DNA from: Phytohabitans kaempferiae
GTDB taxonomy: Bacteria; Actinomycetota; Actinomycetes; Mycobacteriales; Micromonosporaceae
Length of the DNA stretch: 64,000 nt
Reading direction: 5' to 3'
Assembly (NCBI RefSeq): GCF_042433955.1
Contig: NZ_JBHLUH010000061.1
Span: forward strand, 124,001-188,000
Shown in pieces: positions 7,791 through 17,127 of the stretch. A model generated the notes under the pieces. The model saw only the letters and a program-made list of their open reading frames with translations. It had not been told where the DNA came from and did no database searches. The first letter of the stretch is position 1. Each line of letters starts with the position of its first letter. The position numbers and the translations under genes are program-made.

Positions 7791-8633
7791 ATGCGCGTGG
7801 TGATGGCGAGTGCCGCGGCGGGCCGGCCCGGGCGGGGCAACGAGGACTTCGTCGGTGCCGTGCCCGGGACGGCCGTGCTGGTCGACGGTGCCGGTGGTGT
7901 CGCCGGCGCGGACGCGGTGTGCCGGCACGGCGTGGCCTGGTACGCCAGCCGCCTGGGCGGTGAGCTGCTCGGCCTGTCGTCGCTCGACGCCGACCGGGCC
8001 CTCCCGGCGCTGCTCGCCGAGGCGATCGAGCGGGTCGCGGACGCCCACCGGGCCACCTGCGACCTGGCCGATCCCCGCAGCCCGTGGGCGGCGGTGGCGA
8101 TCCTGCGCCCGCGCGACGGCCGTGCCGACTACCTCGTGCTGGGCGACGCGTTCCTCGTACTCGACCGCGCCGGCGGGCCGCTCGTCGTCTCGGATCCCCG
8201 GGAGGTGGCGCTCGCCCGGCCGTACCTCGCCGCGTTGGAGGCCGCCGCCGAGGGGAGCGCCGAGTACGAACGGGCCCGCCGCGAGGGCGTCGACGCGATG
8301 CGCGCCAACCGGAACCGGCCGGGCGGCTACTGGATCGCCAAGGAGGACCCGCGGGCGGCGGCCGAGGCGGTCACCGGGAGCTGCCCGGTCACCGAGTTGG
8401 CCGGTGCCGCCCTGCTGAGCAACGGAGCCAGCCGGCTCGTGGACCGGTTTCGGCTCGCCAGCTGGCCGGAGGTCCTGGCGCTGCTCGCGTCGAGCGGTCC
8501 CGCCGAGATCATCCGGCGCGTCCGGGAGGCGGAGGCACGCCAGGTGGTGGCGGCGGACGACGCCACCGTCGCGCACTGCACGGATCTTGCCGAGTTGCCT
8601 GGTGCCGCTGCTTCGGGCACGGTTTCGGGTTAG
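7791..8633 (+). CDS. PP2C-like protein phosphatase family protein
   Basis: A 280-residue protein with a reduced PP2C fold. It has NEDF at 17-20, VDGAGG at 31-36 and a late DDATVAHC box that matches the DN/DD metal ligand motif. The usual SDG box is SNG here (LLSNGASRLVD), so one metal-binding aspartate is asparagine, and several connecting elements are short. Family members dephosphorylate serine/threonine; activity is uncertain given the substitution. The start ATG 7791 has no strong ribosome site, and the ATG at 7803 is close by. It stands alone before the CNNM pair. Confidence 0.72.
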   Translation: MRVVMASAAAGRPGRGNEDFVGAVPGTAVLVDGAGGVAGADAVCRHGVAWYASRLGGELLGLSSLDADRALPALLAEAIERVADAHRATCDLADPRSPWAAVAILRPRDGRADYLVLGDAFLVLDRAGGPLVVSDPREVALARPYLAALEAAAEGSAEYERARREGVDAMRANRNRPGGYWIAKEDPRAAAEAVTGSCPVTELAGAALLSNGASRLVDRFRLASWPEVLALLASSGPAEIIRRVREAEARQVVAADDATVAHCTDLAELPGAAASGTVSG

Positions 8634-8726
8634 GTAATCTTGATCCGTGGATGATTCATCTGGCCATAGTCCCTGGCTCACCTCGCAGGAGCCATACCGC
8701 ATTCTGACGGTGTCGCGGGGTGAGCG

Positions 8727-10109
8727 TTGAGTTCCGAGTTGTTGGGCATCCTCGCCGGCGTCCTTCTCACCGTCGGCACGGGCCTCTTCGTCGCGTCTGA
8801 GTTCGCGCTGGTAAACCTCGACCGTGCTGACCTGGAGCAGCGCCGTGCCCGGGGCGAGCGGCGGTTGGGGCCGACGATCAACGCGTTGCGGGTGACGTCG
8901 ACGCACCTGTCGGCCGCGCAGCTGGGTATCACGTTGACGACGCTGCTGGCCGGTTACACGTTCGAGCCGGCGATCAGCTCACTGCTGCGCGACCCGCTCA
9001 CGGCCCTCGGCCTTTCCGAGACATTGGTACCCGCGGTCGGCGCGGTGGTCGCGATCGTGCTGGCGACCCTGTTCTCGATGATCCTCGGCGAGCTGGTGCC
9101 GAAGAACTTCGCCCTGGCCGTGCCGTTGGCCACCGCGAAGCTGGTGGTGCCGTTCCAGGCCGCCTTCACGTTCGTCTTCAAGCCGGTCGTGACGCTGCTG
9201 AACGGCACGGCGAACCGCGTCATCCGGTCGTTCGGGATCGAGCCGAAGGAGGAGTTGTCGGGCGCGCGTACCGCCGAGGAGCTGACCTTCCTCATCCGCC
9301 GGTCCGCGACCGAGGGCGCTCTCGACCAGGACGACGCGGCGATGCTGCACCGCACGCTCACCTTCTCCGCCCACGCGGCGGCCGAGGTGATGACGCCGCG
9401 TGTGCGTGCGGTGACCCTGCCGTTCACGGCGACGGCCGCGGACGTGATCGACGCGTCCGCCGCCACGGGGCACTCCCGCTTTCCGATCCTGCGCGCGGGC
9501 ATCGACGACATCGTCGGTGTGGTGCACGTGAAGTCCGCGTACGGCGTGGACTTCGACCGGCGCGGCCAGGTCCCGGTGACCGAGTTCATGTCGGAGCCGT
9601 TGAAGGTCCCCGAGACGGCCGGCGTCGGATCGTTGCTCGGGGTCCTGCGGGGCCGGGGGTACCAGATCGCGGTCGTCGTCGACGAGCACGGCGGCACCGC
9701 CGGGATCGTCACGCTCGAAGACCTGGTCGAGGAGCTGCTGGGCGAGGTGCACGACGAGCACGACCAGCGGCGCAGCGACATCGTGCGGCACGCTGACTCG
9801 ATCGTCCTCAGCGGCGGGCTGCGCCCGGACGAGGTGTGGGCGCGGGCGGGCGTGCGCGTCCCGGACAGCGACGAGTACGACACGATCGCCGGGTTCGTGC
9901 TCGACCGGCTCGAACGCATCCCGCAGCTCGGCGAGCAGGTCCCCGTCGAGTACGGGACGCTGCGGGTCGAGCGGCTGACCGGCGCGCGGATCGACCGGCT
10001 GCGGTACCTGCCGGCCGACACCGCCACCGATCCCGCGTTCGGCGGTGCCCGGGAGCGGGTCCTTGAGCAGTTCGAAGACGCGCGGGCCCTGAGGGGGGCG
10101 GACAAGTGA
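8727..10109 (+). CDS. Hemolysin-family CNNM/CBS/CorC protein
   Basis: A 460-residue protein with an N-terminal CNNM (DUF21) membrane domain of four segments, residues about 1-200. A CBS pair at about 215-340 follows (VMTPRVRAVTLPF, then VVVDEHGGTAGIVTLEDLVE), then a complete CorC/HlyC C-terminal domain. Such proteins are implicated in magnesium or cobalt efflux; a haemolytic role is a historical name. The TTG start is supported by GGGGTGA 5 bases upstream. It overlaps the next gene as GTGA, so the two related proteins are co-made. Confidence 0.9.
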   Translation: MSSELLGILAGVLLTVGTGLFVASEFALVNLDRADLEQRRARGERRLGPTINALRVTSTHLSAAQLGITLTTLLAGYTFEPAISSLLRDPLTALGLSETLVPAVGAVVAIVLATLFSMILGELVPKNFALAVPLATAKLVVPFQAAFTFVFKPVVTLLNGTANRVIRSFGIEPKEELSGARTAEELTFLIRRSATEGALDQDDAAMLHRTLTFSAHAAAEVMTPRVRAVTLPFTATAADVIDASAATGHSRFPILRAGIDDIVGVVHVKSAYGVDFDRRGQVPVTEFMSEPLKVPETAGVGSLLGVLRGRGYQIAVVVDEHGGTAGIVTLEDLVEELLGEVHDEHDQRRSDIVRHADSIVLSGGLRPDEVWARAGVRVPDSDEYDTIAGFVLDRLERIPQLGEQVPVEYGTLRVERLTGARIDRLRYLPADTATDPAFGGARERVLEQFEDARALRGADK

Positions 10110-11152
10110 GCGAGTACCTGCCCGGTCTGATCTGGCTGCTCGTGCTGCTGGTCGTCAACGCGTTCTTCGTCGGCTCCGAGTTCGCGGTCATCTCCGCCCG
10201 CCGCTCGCAGATCGAGCCGCGCGCGGCCGCCGGCAGCAAGGCGGCGAAGACAACGCTGTGGGCGATGGAACACGCGACCCTGATGCTCGCCACCAGCCAG
10301 CTCGGCATCACGGTGTGCTCGCTGGTGATCCTCAACGTCTCGGAACCGGCGATCCACCACCTGCTGGAGTACCCGCTGGGGTGGACCGGCCTGACGCCGG
10401 CGATGGTCACCGGAGTCGCGTTCGTCGTCGCCCTGGTGCTGGTGACGTTCCTGCACGTGGTGTTCGGCGAGATGGTGCCCAAGAACATCGCGTTCTCCGT
10501 GCCGGATCGGGCGGCGCTGATCCTCGCCCCGCCGCTCGTGCTCGTCTCCCGGCTGGTCAGCCCGCTCATCCGAGCCCTGAACTGGGTCGCGAACGGTGTG
10601 CTGCGCCTGTTCAAGGTCGAGCCGAAGGACGAGGCCACCAGCGCGTACACGCTCGACCAGGTCGCCACGATCGTCGAGCAGTCCACGCGGGAGGGCACGC
10701 TGGTCGACGTCACCGGGACGTTGTCGGCGGCGTTCGAGTTCACCGAGAAGGCCGTCGCCGACGTCGAGGTCCCGCTGGGGCAGCTGGTGCTGTTGCCGCC
10801 GGAAGCGACGCCTCGGGACGTGCGGCAGGCGGTGTCCACGAGCGGGTACTCCCGGTACGTGCTCAGCGCCGCCGACGGCGCACCGTCGAAGTACCTGCAT
10901 CTCAAGGACGTCCTCGACCTGACCGGCCCGGACACGTTGGACCGGCCGATCCCCGCCGACCGGATCCGGGAGCTGCCCACCGTCGCGCGGGCGGCGGAGC
11001 TGGAGGACGCCCTCACCGAGATCCGGGGGCAGGGCGCCCACGTCGCGCGCGTCGTCGACGCGAACGGCACGGTGACCGGGGTGCTGTTCCTGGAGGACAT
11101 CGTCGAGGAGCTCATCGGAGAGGTGCAGGACGCCACGGCCACGCGCGTGTGA
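10106..11152 (+). CDS. Hemolysin-family CNNM/CBS protein lacking the CorC domain
   Basis: A 348-residue partner of the upstream protein, with a CNNM membrane domain (FVGSEFAVISARRSQIE near residue 20) and a CBS pair ending in LFLEDIVEELIGEV. It stops there, so the CorC/HlyC domain present in its neighbour is absent. In actinobacteria such long/short pairs are common and probably form a heteromer; that is inference. Its GTG start overlaps the upstream stop by one base step. It ends 9 bases before the convergent kinase gene with no visible terminator. Confidence 0.9.
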   Translation: MSEYLPGLIWLLVLLVVNAFFVGSEFAVISARRSQIEPRAAAGSKAAKTTLWAMEHATLMLATSQLGITVCSLVILNVSEPAIHHLLEYPLGWTGLTPAMVTGVAFVVALVLVTFLHVVFGEMVPKNIAFSVPDRAALILAPPLVLVSRLVSPLIRALNWVANGVLRLFKVEPKDEATSAYTLDQVATIVEQSTREGTLVDVTGTLSAAFEFTEKAVADVEVPLGQLVLLPPEATPRDVRQAVSTSGYSRYVLSAADGAPSKYLHLKDVLDLTGPDTLDRPIPADRIRELPTVARAAELEDALTEIRGQGAHVARVVDANGTVTGVLFLEDIVEELIGEVQDATATRV

Positions 11153-11161
11153 CGACGGCGG

Positions 11162-12631
11162 CTAGGCGGCCAGCTTGTGCACGATCTCCCGGGTGGCCGG
11201 ATAGAGGTCCCGGTACAGCTCGTAGAAGCGCTGGTACGAGGTGTGGCGGGCGCTGTCCGGCCGCACGGGGTCGGCCCACTCGACCCAGTCCCGGTCGCGG
11301 TCGGTGAGGCCGGCCGCGAGCCCGGCGAGGTAGGCGTCGCCGTACGCGGCGCCGATCGTCTCGCGGGGCAGGTGCTGGGCGTGCCCGGTGATGTCCGTGA
11401 CGATCTGCGTCCACAGTGGACGGGCGCCGCCGCCGACGGCGACGACCCGGCGCGGCGGGGGGAACGACGAGGCCATCAGGTCGAGGTGGTGCCGTACCGC
11501 GTATCCGGTGGCCTCCAGCACGGCCCGGTAGAGGTGGCCGCGGTGGTGGTGGAGGGTCAGCCCGGCGAGGACGCCGCGCGCCCGCTCGTCGAAGAGCGGC
11601 GTCCGCTCGCCGGCGAAGTACGGCAGCAGGACCAGACCGTCGGAGCCGGGCGGCGTGGCCCGCGCCTCGGCGGTGAGGGCGTCGTAGTCGGCGCCGCCGG
11701 TGAGCGTGCGCAGCCACTCCACCACCGCGCCGGAGGTGGCCATGCCGCCGGCCGCGCAGTACGTACCGGCGAAGACGCCGTTGGTCGACCAGAGCGCCGG
11801 ATGGAAGAGCGGCCGCTCGACGACCTGGGTGAGGAACATCGTCGTGCCGTACATGAGCATGAGGTCGCCGGGGCGGGTCGCGCCCACGCTGACCGCCTCG
11901 GCCCAGGCGTCGATGGTCCCGGCGGTGACCGGCGTGCCCTCGGCCAGACCGGTCGCCTCGGCCGCGGCGGCGGTGACCGTGCCGGCGACCTCGGAGGGCC
12001 ACAGCAGGCGGGGCAGCTCCAGGCCGGGGAAGAGGTCGCCGGCCAGCTCGGGCAGCCACGCCTGGGCGGTCAGGTCGTAGAGCGGATCGCTCTGGCTGGC
12101 CGAGTGGTGGTCCAGGACGTACTCGCCGGTGAGCCGCCGCACCAGCAGTGAGCTGGCCATGTGGAAGCGGCGGGTCCGCGCCCACACCTCCGGCTCGTGC
12201 CGCTGGAGCCAGCGCAGCTTCGGGCCGATCGCCTGGCTGGTGAGCTGGTTGCCGCCGCGGCGCACGATCGCGTCCCGGCCCAGCCGCTCGGTGAGTTCCG
12301 CGATCTCCTCGGTGGCGCGAGTGTCGACGCCGTAGAGGATGGCGTCGCGCAGGGGCCGGTCGTCCGCGGTGGTGGGCAGCACGCACGGGCCGATGCCGCT
12401 GACCGCGACCGCCGCGACCCGCCCCGGCGCGGCGGCGGTCAGCTCGCGCGCGATGCTCACGAACTCGTCCCACCACACGGCTTCCGGGTCGTGCTCGACC
12501 CAGCCGGGTCGCGGCCGGCTGACCCCGTGCGGTCGGGTCGCCGTGGCCAGCAGCCGGCCGGCCGGGTCGGTCAGCACGCCCTTGCTGCTGGCGGTGCCGA
12601 CGTCGACGCCGAGCAGCAGCTCAGCGGCCAT
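11162..12631 (-). CDS. FGGY-family carbohydrate kinase
   Basis: A 489-residue kinase of the xylulokinase/gluconokinase type. The first phosphate-binding loop is at residues 7-19 (GVDVGTASSKGVL), a glycine-rich adenosine loop (AVGGGARPLWTQI) is near residue 400, and FGGY_N and FGGY_C halves are of normal length. These enzymes phosphorylate sugars, polyols or sugar acids with ATP; the substrate cannot be read from the sequence. It is the last gene of the GntR operon and starts 11 bases inside the PPC gene. It probably traps the imported or hydrolysed product as a phosphate. Confidence 0.9.
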   Translation of the reverse strand: MAAELLLGVDVGTASSKGVLTDPAGRLLATATRPHGVSRPRPGWVEHDPEAVWWDEFVSIARELTAAAPGRVAAVAVSGIGPCVLPTTADDRPLRDAILYGVDTRATEEIAELTERLGRDAIVRRGGNQLTSQAIGPKLRWLQRHEPEVWARTRRFHMASSLLVRRLTGEYVLDHHSASQSDPLYDLTAQAWLPELAGDLFPGLELPRLLWPSEVAGTVTAAAAEATGLAEGTPVTAGTIDAWAEAVSVGATRPGDLMLMYGTTMFLTQVVERPLFHPALWSTNGVFAGTYCAAGGMATSGAVVEWLRTLTGGADYDALTAEARATPPGSDGLVLLPYFAGERTPLFDERARGVLAGLTLHHHRGHLYRAVLEATGYAVRHHLDLMASSFPPPRRVVAVGGGARPLWTQIVTDITGHAQHLPRETIGAAYGDAYLAGLAAGLTDRDRDWVEWADPVRPDSARHTSYQRFYELYRDLYPATREIVHKLAA

Positions 12632-13151
12632 CGCCGGGGCCGATGTCGCAGGCGTGCAGGCGGATCTGCGGCAGGCCGGTGACCTCCAGGTCGCGTTCGC
12701 GGTCGATCCGGATGTCGGTGAGCTCCTGGAGGAACACCTCGCCCTGGCTCCAGATCGTGGCGCGGAAGACGTGACCGCCGCGGACCTGTCCGCCGGCCTC
12801 GGAGAACAGCGCGTGGCAGTGCGCCCACAGCTCCCCGTCGAGCGTGGTGACGTTGCCCTGCACGGAGAGGATCTCCATCGGTCGCTGGAGCACGACGGTG
12901 TCGATCTCGTCGGCGAACTCGTGCTCGCGGTGGATCGGCAGCTTGGTGATGTCGCGCGGGTTGCGCAGGTACACCTCCTCGATGGTGCCGATGACCGAGA
13001 GGATCACGGCCGTGTGGACGCCGTGGTCCCGGCACGCCTGCTCGATCGAGTCGGTCAGCTGCGCGCCGGGCTTGATGCTGGCCGCGATGACGCGGCCGTT
13101 GCGGGCGGCGCGGCTGACGAATGCCGGTGCGGTTTCGATGCTGCTGGTCAC
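12621..13151 (-). CDS. PPC (DUF296) domain-containing protein
   Basis: A 176-residue single-domain protein with the PPC/DUF296 fold, a trimeric domain also found in plant AT-hook proteins. Visible signatures are GELWAHCHALFSEAG and GGHVFRATIW. The histidines in this region are thought to form a metal or ligand site in bacterial members; the function is generally unknown. GTG 13151 overlaps the permease stop as GTGA, and the 3' end overlaps the kinase start by 11 bases, so it is embedded in the operon and likely acts in the same pathway rather than as a DNA-binding protein. Confidence 0.83.
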   Translation of the reverse strand: MTSSIETAPAFVSRAARNGRVIAASIKPGAQLTDSIEQACRDHGVHTAVILSVIGTIEEVYLRNPRDITKLPIHREHEFADEIDTVVLQRPMEILSVQGNVTTLDGELWAHCHALFSEAGGQVRGGHVFRATIWSQGEVFLQELTDIRIDRERDLEVTGLPQIRLHACDIGPGDGR

Positions 13152-13966
13152 TTGACGCTCCCCATGGTCATGCCGGTCACGATGTGCCGTTGGGCGAACA
13201 GGGTCAGGATCAGGACCGGGACCATGATGATCGACGCGTACGCCATCATCGGCCCCCAGTCGAGGGACGCTTCGTGCACGAAGTTGAAGACGGCGACCGG
13301 CAGCGTGCGACTGTCCGAATCGGACAGGACCAGCGCCATCTTGAAGTCGTTCCAGGAGAAGATGAAGGCGAGGATGCCCGCGGTCAGCATGCCCGGCCGG
13401 GTCAGCGGCAGCGCGATCCGCCAGAACGTCTCCAGCTTGCCGCACCCGTCGACGGCGGCGGCGTCGAAGATCTCCTCCGGTAGGCCGGCGAAGAAGTTCA
13501 CCATGATGAAGACCGTCAGCGGGAACGTGATGATGACGTGCGACAGGATCAGCGCGGGGTACGTGCCGACCATCCGGAGCGCGGTGAAGGCGACGAAGAA
13601 CGGCACCAGGTACGCCACGCCGGGCAGCAGCCGGGCCGTCAGCAGCGACAGCGACAGCTTGTTCTGCCGGTACCGGGCGATGCTGTACGCCGCGGGAAGC
13701 CCGATCGCCAGCCCGAGCAGGCTCGAGCAGAACGCGACGATGAGGCTGTTGGTCATGTAGCTGCCGAACTCCGTGCGGGTGAACGCCGCCCGGTAGTTGT
13801 CCAGCGTGAAGTCGAAGTTGAGCCACTTCGGCGGGATCGAGTAGATGTCGACCTGCTGCTTGAACGAGGAGGTCAGCATCCAGAAGAAGACGAACGCGGC
13901 GGGCGCGAGCGCGACCGTGAGCAGCAGCCAGAAGCCGACCCGCCGGGCGATCTTGGTCAGGGTCAT
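13148..13966 (-). CDS. Carbohydrate ABC transporter permease (MalG type)
   Basis: A 272-residue inner-membrane permease with six hydrophobic segments and the EAA loop (EIFDAAAVDGCGKLETFWRI) about 85 residues from the C terminus, which docks to the ATPase. The length and order match MalG-type subunits of the CUT1 family. It begins 2 bases after the upstream permease stop. No ATP-binding subunit is encoded in the cluster, so it probably uses a shared MsiK-like ATPase, as many actinobacterial sugar transporters do. Confidence 0.92.
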   Translation of the reverse strand: MTLTKIARRVGFWLLLTVALAPAAFVFFWMLTSSFKQQVDIYSIPPKWLNFDFTLDNYRAAFTRTEFGSYMTNSLIVAFCSSLLGLAIGLPAAYSIARYRQNKLSLSLLTARLLPGVAYLVPFFVAFTALRMVGTYPALILSHVIITFPLTVFIMVNFFAGLPEEIFDAAAVDGCGKLETFWRIALPLTRPGMLTAGILAFIFSWNDFKMALVLSDSDSRTLPVAVFNFVHEASLDWGPMMAYASIIMVPVLILTLFAQRHIVTGMTMGSVK

Positions 13967-13968
13967 GG

Positions 13969-14916
13969 TCAGTGTCCCTCGCTGCGGGCCCGCAGGCGGG
14001 TGAAGACGATCGCGACGCCGAAGACGAGCAACGTCAGGAAGACGAGCAGCATCGAGCCGTACCCGAAGTGCAGGTAGGTGATGCCCTGCTTGAACGCGTA
14101 CAGGTTGAGCGTCTCGGAGGCGTTCCCGGGGCCGCCGTCGGTGATCACCTTGATGATGTCGAACGTCTTGATGGCGTCGATGAGCCGGAAGAGCGCCGCG
14201 ACCAGGATGACCGGCTTGAGCAGCGGCAGCGTGACGCTGAAGAACGTGCGCAGCTCGCTGGCGCCGTCGACCTTCGCCGCCTCGAACGGCTCCTGCGGCA
14301 GTGCCGCCAGGCCGGCCAGCACGATGAGCATCACCAGCGGCGTCCACATCCAGGTGTCGACGATGGCGAGCGCCGGGATGGCGAGCTTGGCGTCGCTGAT
14401 CCACAGCAGGGTCGGACCGCCGATCGCCTGGACCATGTAGTTGAGTACGCCGATCGTCGGGTCGTACATCATCTTCCAGACCAGGGCGACCGCCGCGGGC
14501 GTCGCGATCATCGGGAACATGAAGAACGTGCGGGCGATGCCCCGGCCCGGGAACTTGCGGTGGAACAGCAGCGCCGCGCCGACGCCGAGCACGACCTGGA
14601 GGCCGACCGAGAGGACGACGAAGTAGACCGTCCGCCAGATGCTGCCCCAGAAGAGCTCGTCGGACAGTGCCCGGGTCAGGTTGTCCAGGCCGAGGAACTC
14701 CGGCGGGCGCAGGCCACCGGACCACTCGTGGAAGCTCAGGTAGATGGTGTACCCGACGGGGAACGCCAGCATCGCCACCACGACGATCAGCGCCGGCGCC
14801 GGCAGGATGTAGCGGTCGTACTTGTCCAGCACGTCGAGCAGCCGGCGGCGCGGCGCCGGCGCGTCCGCGGGCGGGGTGGCCCGCTGCTGCGGTGGGTCCT
14901 TCACGAGCTGGCCCAT
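13969..14916 (-). CDS. Carbohydrate ABC transporter permease (MalF type)
   Basis: A 315-residue permease with a 35-residue proline-rich cytoplasmic N terminus, six membrane segments and an EAA-type loop (EPFEAAKVDGASELRTFFSV). It pairs with the MalG-type subunit encoded immediately downstream to form the translocation pore. It lies 59 bases after the binding-protein gene. The substrate is inferred to be a sugar or sugar-acid derivative from the family and the FGGY kinase neighbour. Confidence 0.92.
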   Translation of the reverse strand: MGQLVKDPPQQRATPPADAPAPRRRLLDVLDKYDRYILPAPALIVVVAMLAFPVGYTIYLSFHEWSGGLRPPEFLGLDNLTRALSDELFWGSIWRTVYFVVLSVGLQVVLGVGAALLFHRKFPGRGIARTFFMFPMIATPAAVALVWKMMYDPTIGVLNYMVQAIGGPTLLWISDAKLAIPALAIVDTWMWTPLVMLIVLAGLAALPQEPFEAAKVDGASELRTFFSVTLPLLKPVILVAALFRLIDAIKTFDIIKVITDGGPGNASETLNLYAFKQGITYLHFGYGSMLLVFLTLLVFGVAIVFTRLRARSEGH

Positions 14917-14975
14917 CGTTCTCCTTCCGGCTCCGCGGCCGGCGCGGCGGTGGTCACCGCGCCGGCCGGAGCGGC

Positions 14976-16319
14976 TCAGCGCATCGCGTCGAGCAGGCCC
15001 TGGAGCTTGCCGTTCTGCTGGTCGGCGGTCGCCTTGAGCGCGTCGCCGGTCTGGCCCTCAAGGCCCTTGTTGGCGACGGTGCCGGCGATCTCGCGAGCCT
15101 CCACGCCGGGCGCGACCGGCGGGTTCATCTGGGCTCGCGCGTTCTGCGTGCTCTCGAGTACGACCTTGCTGAACTCGGGCGTCTTGTCGTTGCCGGTGAA
15201 CTCCGGCGACTCCCACGCCGACGCGCGGGGGCTCGGCCAGCCGGTCTTCTTCAGGTCGGTGTTCATCTGCTTGCTGGTCGCCCACTGGATGAAGTACCAG
15301 GCGGCGTCACGCTTCTCCGAGAACGGGTTGATGCCGTACCCCCAGCCGCCGATGAACGGGGCCGGGTCGCAGTCGCCGCGCGGCACGCTGGTGTAGCCCA
15401 CCTTGCCGGCGACCTTCGACTTCGACGGGTCCTCCAGGTCCTTGACGAACAGGTTCACGTCGAGGAAGGCGAAGACGTTGCCCTGGGCGAACTGCTGCGA
15501 CGGCACCGGCCAGTCGAAGCCGGCGATGCCGGGCGGCCCGTACTTCTTGCCGAGCTGGCCGTACACCTCGTACGCCTTCAGCGCCTCGGGCGTGTTGATG
15601 GCCGCCTTGCCGTCCTTGACCCACTGGCCGCAGTGCGCGTACAGGAACGACGAGAACGGCGTGGTGGTCTGGTACGGGATGCCGCGCAGCGCGAAGCCGT
15701 ACAGCCGGTTGCCCGGGTCGTGGATCTTCGCGGCCGCCGCGTCCCACTCGGCGAACGTGGTCGGCACCGGGATGTTCGCCTGCTCCAGCAGGTCCTTGCG
15801 GTAGTAGACCAGGTCGGTCTGCATCTCCCAGAGGACCGTGACGGTCTGGTCCTCGACCGTCATCGCCTTGCGGACGCCGGGACGGAAGTCGTCGATGTCG
15901 TACTCGGGGTTGGTGACGCCCGGGTTCGACAGGTACGGGTCGAGGTTGGTGTACCAGCCGTTCTTGGCGAACTGCGGGCCGTCGACCTCGGGGAAGGTCG
16001 CCATCACGTCGAAGTCCGCGGCCCGGGAGGTGAGCCGCACCGGCAGGTTCTGCCGGTAGCTGGTCACGTCCGCCGCCTCGATGTCGACGGTGATGCCGGT
16101 CAGCTCCTGGAACCCGGGCAGGCCCGCGCGCAGGCTCTCGACCTGGCCGGTGTCCGCGACGTACACCTTGACCGACTGGCCGGAGTAACGCTTCCAGTCG
16201 AAGGTGTCGCCGGTGTACTCGGGGCCCTGTTCGCCGGTACCACCGCTGCCGCAGGCGGTGACGGTGAGGATCGTGGCGAGGGCGGCTACGGGTATCAACG
16301 AGCGTTTCATTGGCTTCAT
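14976..16319 (-). CDS. Extracellular solute-binding lipoprotein (family 1)
   Basis: A 447-residue secreted protein with a lipoprotein signal (two lysines, a hydrophobic core and a TVTAC box with Cys23). It then has the two-lobed family-1 fold (ATFPEVDGPQFAKNGWYTNL, then FIGGWGYGINPFSEKRDAAW). It captures the substrate outside the membrane for the two permeases that follow. ATG 16319 has GGGAGC 6 bases upstream; ATG 16310 is possible. Its position directly after two cyclase genes suggests that the imported compound is what they act on. Confidence 0.92.
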   Translation of the reverse strand: MKPMKRSLIPVAALATILTVTACGSGGTGEQGPEYTGDTFDWKRYSGQSVKVYVADTGQVESLRAGLPGFQELTGITVDIEAADVTSYRQNLPVRLTSRAADFDVMATFPEVDGPQFAKNGWYTNLDPYLSNPGVTNPEYDIDDFRPGVRKAMTVEDQTVTVLWEMQTDLVYYRKDLLEQANIPVPTTFAEWDAAAAKIHDPGNRLYGFALRGIPYQTTTPFSSFLYAHCGQWVKDGKAAINTPEALKAYEVYGQLGKKYGPPGIAGFDWPVPSQQFAQGNVFAFLDVNLFVKDLEDPSKSKVAGKVGYTSVPRGDCDPAPFIGGWGYGINPFSEKRDAAWYFIQWATSKQMNTDLKKTGWPSPRASAWESPEFTGNDKTPEFSKVVLESTQNARAQMNPPVAPGVEAREIAGTVANKGLEGQTGDALKATADQQNGKLQGLLDAMR

Positions 16320-16338
16320 GGCGTTGCTCCCGGTGGGG

Positions 16339-17127
16339 CTATGTGGGTTGCGCGATCACGGTGCAGGGGACCTCGCCCACGCCTTGGACGTTCAGCGGGG
16401 CGAGGGTGAGCCGGATCCGGCGCCCGGCGAGGGCGCCGCATCCGACCAGGCCGGCGACGGTCCAGACCGACGAGGTCAGGGCCACGGTCGCGGCCCAGTC
16501 GTCGCGGACACTGTCCGGCCGGTAGTGGGCGAGGTAGGTCGTCGCGGCGTCCGACGGAAACACCGGGCGCAGCCAGGGCTTGAGCGTGGTCCACTCGTCC
16601 CGGGCGTGCGCCGGCCGGTCGAGGTACACGCAGTCGGTGAGCACCAGGTCGGTGCCGTTGCGCGTGAGCAGCTCCGCCAGGGTGGTGGCCGCCTCGACGG
16701 TCAGGTACGGGCTGTCCAGGTAGTAGTCGTCGTCGGTGAACCGCGCCGGGTCGTCGCCCCAGCCGGTGGCGAGCACCACCGCGTCGCCGGCCCTCAGGTC
16801 CGCCGCGTCGAGGGCGGCGCGGATGGCGTCGGCGCCGATTTCGCGGCCCGGGGTCTCGCCGGCCGGGATCGCGACGACCACCGCGTCGCGGTTGACGAGC
16901 TGCTCGGGCCGGAGCTTGTCGACGGTGGCGCCGTCGGGGTCGCTCAGCCCCGGGCCGATCATCCGGGTGGCGGCGCCGCTGCCCATGGTGATGTGGAAGA
17001 GGTTCGCGCCGTTGTAGGTCAGCGTCGCGATGTCCTCGGTCCGGTACGGCGCCTCCCACGGGTAGTGGCTGCCGGCCGGCGACTCGGTGGTGATCGGACG
17101 GGTCAGGTTGATCGTGGTCCGGCTCAT
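16339..17127 (-). CDS. Cyclase-family protein, non-canonical (first of a pair)
   Basis: A 262-residue protein of the cyclase/kynurenine-formamidase-like family (Pfam cyclase fold). Canonical members bind metal through HxGTHxDxPxH. Here the equivalent stretch reads GSGAATRMIGPG, so the His after GT, the Asp and the last His are all replaced. The remaining scaffold is conserved (LVNRDAVVVAIP, GDAVVLATGWGDDP, LVLTDCVYLDRP). Loss of all ligands suggests changed chemistry or a binding role. It overlaps its sister gene by ATGA and shares about one third of its residues by eye, so the two probably form a heteromer. Confidence 0.82.
   Translation of the reverse strand: MSRTTINLTRPITTESPAGSHYPWEAPYRTEDIATLTYNGANLFHITMGSGAATRMIGPGLSDPDGATVDKLRPEQLVNRDAVVVAIPAGETPGREIGADAIRAALDAADLRAGDAVVLATGWGDDPARFTDDDYYLDSPYLTVEAATTLAELLTRNGTDLVLTDCVYLDRPAHARDEWTTLKPWLRPVFPSDAATTYLAHYRPDSVRDDWAATVALTSSVWTVAGLVGCGALAGRRIRLTLAPLNVQGVGEVPCTVIAQPT

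Noticed and set aside
8954..11041. 695-codon minus-strand frame opposite the CNNM pair
   Set aside because: It is antisense to two well-supported genes with intact domains and encodes low-complexity sequence.
15058..15285. Small minus-strand frame inside the solute-binding gene
   Set aside because: An out-of-frame shadow of the binding-protein gene with no ribosome site and composition typical of a shifted frame.
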